Positions 58,275-64,000 of a DNA stretch of 64,000 bases are shown here, piece by piece. Where the stretch lies: positions 475,598 to 539,597 of the forward strand of contig JBBHKE010002683.1 in the NCBI GenBank assembly GCA_037447655.1. Reading direction: 5' to 3'. Every line of letters starts with the position of its first letter. Position 1 is the stretch's first letter. This DNA comes from Zygnema cylindricum (Eukaryota; Streptophyta; Zygnematophyceae; Zygnematales; Zygnemataceae). Both the position numbers and the translations under genes were made by a program. The notes below the pieces were generated by a model. It was not told the DNA's origin. It worked only from the letters and a program-made list of their open reading frames with translations, and ran no database searches.

Positions 58275-58600
58275 AAAGCAACAGTTTTTGTTGTTGTTAT
58301 CGTTGTTATTATTGTTGTTCTAATTATTGTTGTTATTATCATTGCAATTACTATTGTTGTTATTGTTATTATCCTCATTATAAATCATCGTCATCGTCCT
58401 CAATACTCATCGTCGTCAACCTCTTCATCATCATCATCATCATCGTTATCATCTTTAGTATCTCAATATAATAATCATGATTAGCCATTATCATTGTTAT
58501 GAATTATAAATCAATGATCATTATCATTATCATTATCGTTATCTTTATCTTTGTCATTATCATTATTATTTGTATTATACATGAAATCGAGAAACTTAAA
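58275..58600. repeat. TTGTTA / TCATTATC microsatellite block
   Basis: Imperfect (TTR)n changing to (TCA)n and (TCATTA)n. Coding frames here are compositional only. Confidence 0.9.
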
Positions 58601-61079
58601 GTTTTGTATCCAACAATTGTGGTGATAAATCCTATACAGCTAGTATATGATACCAATCAATTTGCCTTAATGGGCTACAAGAAGAGCAACAACGACAACA
58701 ATTAAACCAAGGGAACTTTGTATTTGTATATATCTTTTTCTTCGAGTAGAATCCCAAGATTTTACGGAGCAAATGACATTTCTCTTTTATTTTTTTGTTG
58801 ATTATCCACAAGGGGCAGACATGGTTATGAATAAGAAAAAAGATACCGATTACATTTGTTCAACCAAGAATATCATAACGTGGTACTCAATCATAAGCAA
58901 AGAAGCCATCAACAACCATAGTAGCAAAAATAATCAAACACACAAACACCACAATTCCAACTAACATAAATGCTTGTTGGATTTTTAAGCCATTTTAAGT
59001 ATTTAGCGCCCTTCAAATTTATGGTAGGTCTCTCTCTTGCTCTCTCACCTCCCTCACACTCTGTGCCTTTCACTCTCTTCCCCCCACGCTCTCTCTTCCC
59101 CTCTCCCTATTCTACTATGTGTTCGCTAAGGGACAAATGCTCTTCTTAACTCGTCTTAAACCACTAAATATCTTGAATAACTGAGTAATGTTCAATAGAA
59201 CCAAACTGTTCCCATATAAAATACGACCAGCTTGAACACCGTAACATAAAGTATGAGAAGTAAAATATTCTTACTTGGTTGATGGTTTTTTGTTTTTAAA
59301 GTAGTATCGGCTAAGCAACCTCTTAAGGTAAAATAATTCATCACATGTTCAGAAAAACCGCCAAATGGGATCTTCGAGGGAGTCAAAAACTCCACTGTTC
59401 CACACTAAAAGGTAATCAAAAGTAAAAAGGTACTCCTGTAATATCCCGGGATCCGGTTTTTTCCGAAAAGATCTCAAATAACTGGGTGTGCACGCAATAT
59501 AAAGACACCAATACAATACCAGTATAAAGATACCAATATAAATGTACCAATACAACTATATACCAACATAAATATACCGATAAAAATATTACCAATACGA
59601 ATATATCGATATAAAATGCCGATATAAAAGATCGTTCTCATCGGCGGATTTTTTTTTCAACATTTACCACTCTTAGAGATACAAACTTTTCCATTTTTCG
59701 ATCGACTTTGTCGAAGATACTTTTCCGTACACGGAAATTTATTCAACTTTTTAAACGTTTCGGTCTTCGTAAAACATTTCTTAAGAGATTTACAAGAAGA
59801 AGCTTTGGTCAAAAAATATGGTTTCCCTTTACACCCTATTTGACTGCCTCCGAGGTCCTCCGCTTCAAGACAAACCTGTGACGAATGTCATACATGTAAA
59901 TTTTATTTTTTTGGAACTCTAAAAAATCATACAAAAAACTGCAAAATCCCTGAAATTCCCTAAAAATATTCACGTTTTTAACCAAAGAGGTGACCATATT
60001 TTAAGAGGTTTTTTAATCCTTTTTTTTTGAGGATTTTTTGAGGATTTTACTTTGAAATGGTTTTTTTTAATATTTTAGGGTATTTTTTAAGGGTTTCTTA
60101 AGGGCTTTTTTCAAGGCTATTTGGTTTTCTAGGTTTTTGTTAGGGAGTTTAACCGCAATTCTGACCTAAAGTTGAAAGTAGTTTAAACAAAAGTTGGTGA
60201 CAATTCAACCGAATGTTAACTATTTTTTAACGGTTTTAGCCAAAATTTTACCATATTTTGAAAAACAATTAGCCAAAAAGTGACCTACTTTTAACTAGAT
60301 GTGATAAAAAGTCAACTTATCATATAAACAAAAGTCAACTCTAATCTAGCAAAAAGTCAACCTCATTTTCACGGTAATTATTGCTATAACGTTTTAACGT
60401 TTTATTCATCGTTTTAACGATACAACCAATAAATTACCAACTTTTAACCAAAAGTTCATTTTTAATGTCACCACTAAGTTAAATTAGCCTTATCTGATCC
60501 GAAAATATGGAAAAATCATAAGTCACATGCAGAGAGGATCAAACAAAAAAAAAAAAAACGAAAAAAAGTAATCCATTTAAATACTAAAAAAACTTAACTA
60601 GTAGCTAAGCAAAAACTAGAAATACATAAAATTACAAGTACATAATATAACCACCAAAAGTTAACCAATTTATTTTGATAAAAAAACACCGAAAATATCC
60701 AAAAGATATCACAACTTTGACCCAAAAGCAAAACATCAAAATAATAACTAGAAGTAAAACCAAATTGTGACTAGGAAAAAAAAAACAAAATACCAAATTA
60801 CCAAATTTTGACAAAAAAGAGAAAAAACACCAAAAACTAACCGAAATTTAACCAAGTTTTGACCCAAAAACACCAAATTGAACCATAATTTAATCAAATG
60901 TAGACCTTAAATGTTGAAAAAACTCCAAAACTTAACCAAATCTTGTCCAAAAACACAAAAACTCATCCCAAAATAAACCAAAAAATGAACCAAAAGCTAA
61001 TCAAATAATCAAATGATTTCATTTTCTTTTTAATTTTATTTTTTTGGTAGGGAAAAACAAAAAATAAACCGAAAAATAC
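58601..61079. other. AT-rich interval without a recognised gene
   Basis: Contains a CT-rich patch (59026-59110), an ATACCAAT-type degenerate tandem region (59510-59630), and many short AACCAAATTTTGACC-like motifs (60170-61000). The motifs look like an old, diverged satellite or intron sequence. One minus-strand stretch (59260-59395) is open but unrecognised. Confidence 0.5.
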
Positions 61080-61277
61080 CTGTTGTCCGAGAGAATCGCT
61101 CCCACTTGCCGAAAGTTGAATTCGACCGCAATAAACTCCCGGATTTAAATAATAAAATTTTTTAATGTTTCCATCCATATTATTTAAAATAATAGAATAA
61201 CAACTTTCGTTGGGTTTTACATCATAGGGTTTTGTACAAGGTCCAGGAAAATCTAAAGGTCCTCTTTCAATACAAAT
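61080..61277 (-). CDS. Isolated exon encoding a LysM-like cysteine-rich domain
   Basis: Minus-strand exon of exactly 66 codons (phase 0 at both ends). It is bounded by a T-rich acceptor (TTTTTTTTTTAAG, 61278-61290) and a CAACAG|GTATTT donor (GT at 61079-61078). The peptide has PCTKPYDVKPNESCYSIILN and FYYLNPGVYC, the pattern of a LysM domain: Tyr-x-Val, Ser-Cys, then Leu-Asn-Pro-Gly-x-x-Cys, with Cys at exon positions 14, 26 and 50. LysM domains bind chitin, peptidoglycan or lipo-chitooligosaccharides outside the cell. No partner exons, signal peptide or stop were found nearby, so gene structure is unknown. An unrelated secreted Cys-rich protein is the alternative. Confidence 0.5.
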
Positions 61278-61280
61278 CTT

Positions 61281-62369
61281 AAAAAAAAAACACACACACA
61301 CACACACCCAAGTTTTGGTTAATTACTTTAGTTATAAAAAAAAATTAGTTACAATTTTTGGTTAATAACTCTAGTTATAAAAAGAAAAAATTGGGTACGG
61401 ACAAGTTTTCGACAATTTTTCGTTTCATTCGGTTTCCGACAATTTTTTTTTTTTCTTTTTTTACTTTATTCATAACAAATATAGTTAAAAAACAACCGTT
61501 TTTTTTAGTTTTTAACAACGTTTGACATTAGATTTTGACTGTTTTTCACTAAACAATTGATAATATTTTTAGACGCAAGAATTAAAGGTTTTCTTTCAAT
61601 AAAAACACAAAAAATAAACATAAAAATTTCAGTTTATTTCTTAATCAATGACAAAAATTAGTTTTGAAAACTTTTTTGTTTTTTTTCCGGCAAGCTATTT
61701 TTGACATTATAATAGACAATTCAAAAAAAAAGTTATGGAAAACTTCAGTACAAAACGAAAAATTTAACACCTATTTTTGGTTTATTATTTTATTCAAAAG
61801 AAAAATTAGTTAAAAGACAAGTTTTCCTTTACATTATTTTGACTCTTTTTACTAGAAAAAAATTGGCTAGACAATTCATAAAAAAAAAAATAATGGAAAA
61901 ATTTGTTGGTCCTCAAAAAAAAAAAAACCCAAAAAAGTAAACGAGGTTTATTTACAAAATTTTTAACTTGTTAAAATAAAAGGGTTATTTGGTTTTTGTT
62001 GGGTTTTTAGGAAGTTTTTAACTCCACATTTCATTTAGTTTCCAATTCTTTTTTGTTAGACAAGTTTTAGAAAACATGGTAATTTTTTTCTTTTTTTGAG
62101 TCGAAAAAAACAAGGAAAATTTTTAGTTTACATGATTTCCAAACGAAATTTTTCAGCTTTCAAGTTCCATAATTGGTACTGTTAATTAAAAAAAATAAAA
62201 AAAAATGTGAAATTATTTCCAAAAAAAAAAACCCCGTTCTTAAGCTCATACTTTATTTTATAATTAATAATATTTTATGACTAATACTAATTTATGACTA
62301 ATGATATTTTATGATTAATAGTATTTTATTTCCTGTTTTGTATGAGGTTTTTGGGTTTTACCTGTTGGA
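61281..62369. other. AT-rich sequence upstream of the LysM-like exon
   Basis: Poly-A/T runs, a CA microsatellite (61291-61307) next to the exon acceptor, and TTTATGACTAATA repeats near 62260-62330. No gene seen. Confidence 0.5.
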
Positions 62370-63680
62370 AGGGGGAGAGGGAGGAGCAGTCAAGATCCGG
62401 ATTAGGGGAGAAAGGGCCGGAGAGGGAGGAGAGGGAGAACATTCCCGCAATAGAGGCACAGGTGTCACCCTGGGGAGAGAGGGAGAGGGAGAGAGAGGTG
62501 AAGAGAAGGGAGTGAGAGGGAAGAGAGAGGGGAGAGAGAGGGGAGGGGAGAGGCACGGGAGATAGAGATTCTCACGATAGAGGCACAGGTGTCACTCTGG
62601 GGAGAGAGGGAGAGGGAGAGAGGTGAAAGAGAAGGGAGTGATGGGGAAGAGAGAGGGGAGAGAGAGGGAGAAGAGAGTGGATAGAGAGGGGAGGGGAGAG
62701 GCACGGGAAATAGAGATTCTCACGATAGAGGGACAGGTGTCACCTTGGGGAGAGAAGGAGAGAGGGAGAGCGCGGTGAAGAAGAGGGGAAAGGGAGGGGA
62801 GAAAGAGGGAGACGAGAGGGGAGAAAGAAGAGAGGGAAGAGGGAGTGGAGGGAGAGGATACCCGCGACAGAGGCACAGGTGTCAACCCGAAGAGAGGGAG
62901 AATGGTGAGGGAGAGGGGGGAAAGGGGGAGACGAGAGAAGAGAGAGAAGGGAGGGGAGATTCTGGGCAGGGAGATGATTGTTGCGATAGAGGCAAGCGAG
63001 TAGAAAGGGAAAAGGAAAAGAAAGAGAAAAGAGAGGGCAGAGAGAGGGGAGAGAGAGGGAGGGAAGAGAGGGAGGGAAGAGAGAGGGAGGGAAGAGAGAG
63101 GGAGGGAAGAGAGGAGCGAGAGGGGGAGACGAGAGGGGAAAGAGGAAGAGGAGAGGCAGAGAAGGGAGAGCAATAGGGGCACGTGTGTCACCGTACGAAG
63201 ATGAGAACAGAGAGAAAGAGATGAGAGACAAGGGAGAGAGAGAGAGGAGAGAGAGCGACGAGATAGGAGAGAAAGAGGAGAAAGAGGGGGGTAGAGGGAG
63301 GGAGAGGAAGAAGAAGATGACTGGCGCGATGGAGGGACACGTCTCCTTGGGGAGAGCGGGAGAGGAAGAGAGAGGGGAGAGAAAGGGAAAGAGTAAAGAG
63401 AATAGGAGAGGAAGAAAAGGAGGAGATGGAGAAGATTCCCACAATAGAGGCATACGTGTTACCCAGAGAAGGTAGAGGAGAGGAGAGGGCGAGGGCAAGG
63501 GAAAGGGAGAGGGGAAGGGAAGGGGGGAGAGCGAGTAAAAGGGAGAGAGAGAGGGAGAGGGAGAGGGAGAGGGAGAGGGAGAGGAAAACGGAGAGGGAGA
63601 GGAAAAGGGAGACGGAGAGGAAAAGGAAGAAGAAGAAAGGGAGAGGGAGAGGAGGAGAAGGAGAAGGGGACTTTACCTCG
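62370..63680. repeat. Purine-rich minisatellite with an anchored core
   Basis: The plus strand is nearly all G and A, in GAGAGG units, interrupted about every 110-200 bases by a conserved non-purine core of the form CGATAGAGGCACAGGTGTCACC. Cores occur near 62445, 62573, 62720, 62865, 62980 (short), 63172, 63325 and 63440. Open frames through it encode only Gly/Glu/Arg or Ser/Leu/Pro and are artefacts. Confidence 0.9.
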
Positions 63681-64000
63681 TTGACTGCATAAATAATTGA
63701 GCAGTTACTGAAGTTGGTAACGTTGACTACTGTCGAGGGGGGTAGAGGGAGAGAATTCGTACAGTTTATGTTCTGACATAGACACAGTTAGAGGGTTAGC
63801 ATTTGAGAAAGAGAAATACCAATTGGGAGGGTAATCTGAAGTACACTAAAATAATGTTGATTTATTTTTTTTGGCATTTTTTTTTACGATAAGTACGACT
63901 TCAAAATACTTTTTTTTTTAGTCGGTTTGGGTTTTGTCACGAGGTTCATATACCGCACTTTTTTTCTTTTTTTTTGAAGGAAAAAAAAAACGAAAAAAGA
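63681..64000. other. Window end, no gene seen
   Basis: Ordinary then T/A-homopolymer-rich sequence; nothing coding recognised. Confidence 0.5.

Noticed and set aside
62311-63692. Open frames up to 252 codons in the GA-rich array
   Set aside because: Same compositional artefact; the proteins are Ser/Leu/Pro or Gly/Glu/Arg repeats with no start context or domain.

Overview
The window is nuclear DNA from a green plant. The evidence is a plastid-type ribosomal protein L17 with an N-terminal transit-like region, a plant-style U2AF35, GT-AG introns, and a very high load of plant-like Ty1/copia retrotransposons. The intron-rich U2AF35, the half-tRNA-type copia primer sites and the non-LTR element with a restriction-like endonuclease (RLE) domain lean towards a non-flowering streptophyte (alga, bryophyte, lycophyte or fern). 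I cannot name the species. There is no prokaryotic, organellar or CRISPR content.

Layout. 1-2893 is the 3' half of a decayed copia element (E1) with its 3' LTR. 2894-7004 has no gene I recognise. 7005-16198 is a copia nest: element E2 (7770-14215, target duplication CTCTC) sits inside the 5' LTR of E3, and E3's gag is cut off by an oppositely oriented LTR (E4). 16199-20009 is non-coding and holds an old direct repeat pair. 20010-36594 is a deep nest. A small TIR element abuts a fragment of an RLE-type LINE. That LINE is split by a copia element (Z/Y, 20890-36335). The left LTR of Z/Y is split by a second copia (X), and X is split by a younger copia (25817-31661, perfect 5-base target duplication GAAAT). 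A further LTR (W, 32462-33169) also lies in X, and a deletion joins W to Y.

36594-56327 is the gene-bearing part. It holds a truncated SDE2-like N-terminal exon (-), plastid L17 (-, two exons), U2AF35 (+, six exons; head-to-head with L17 across about 550 bases), two LINE copies meeting 5' end to 5' end, two related TIR elements, and the first four coding exons of a UCHL3-type ubiquitin hydrolase (+). 56328-64000 is AT-rich and repeat-rich. It contains microsatellites, a LINE 3' tail, one well-formed minus-strand exon resembling a LysM domain (61080-61277), and a purine-rich degenerate minisatellite (62370-63680).

The most distinctive system is the older copia group (E1, E2, E3, E4, X, Z/Y). 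(i) Where the 5' end survives (E2, E3, X), the LTR is followed immediately by a site complementary to the anticodon region of initiator tRNA-Met, and that site overlaps the gag start codon. (ii) Most of its LTRs carry, antisense and at an equivalent position, a tRNA-like segment with a B-box-like motif, in most copies followed by an oligo-T run that could stop RNA polymerase III. (iii) The LTRs share hairpins, one of which shows compensatory changes between copies. None of the copia elements is intact. Genes and retroelements show no functional pathway link; the elements have fragmented the SDE2 locus and inserted in introns and flanks of the housekeeping genes.
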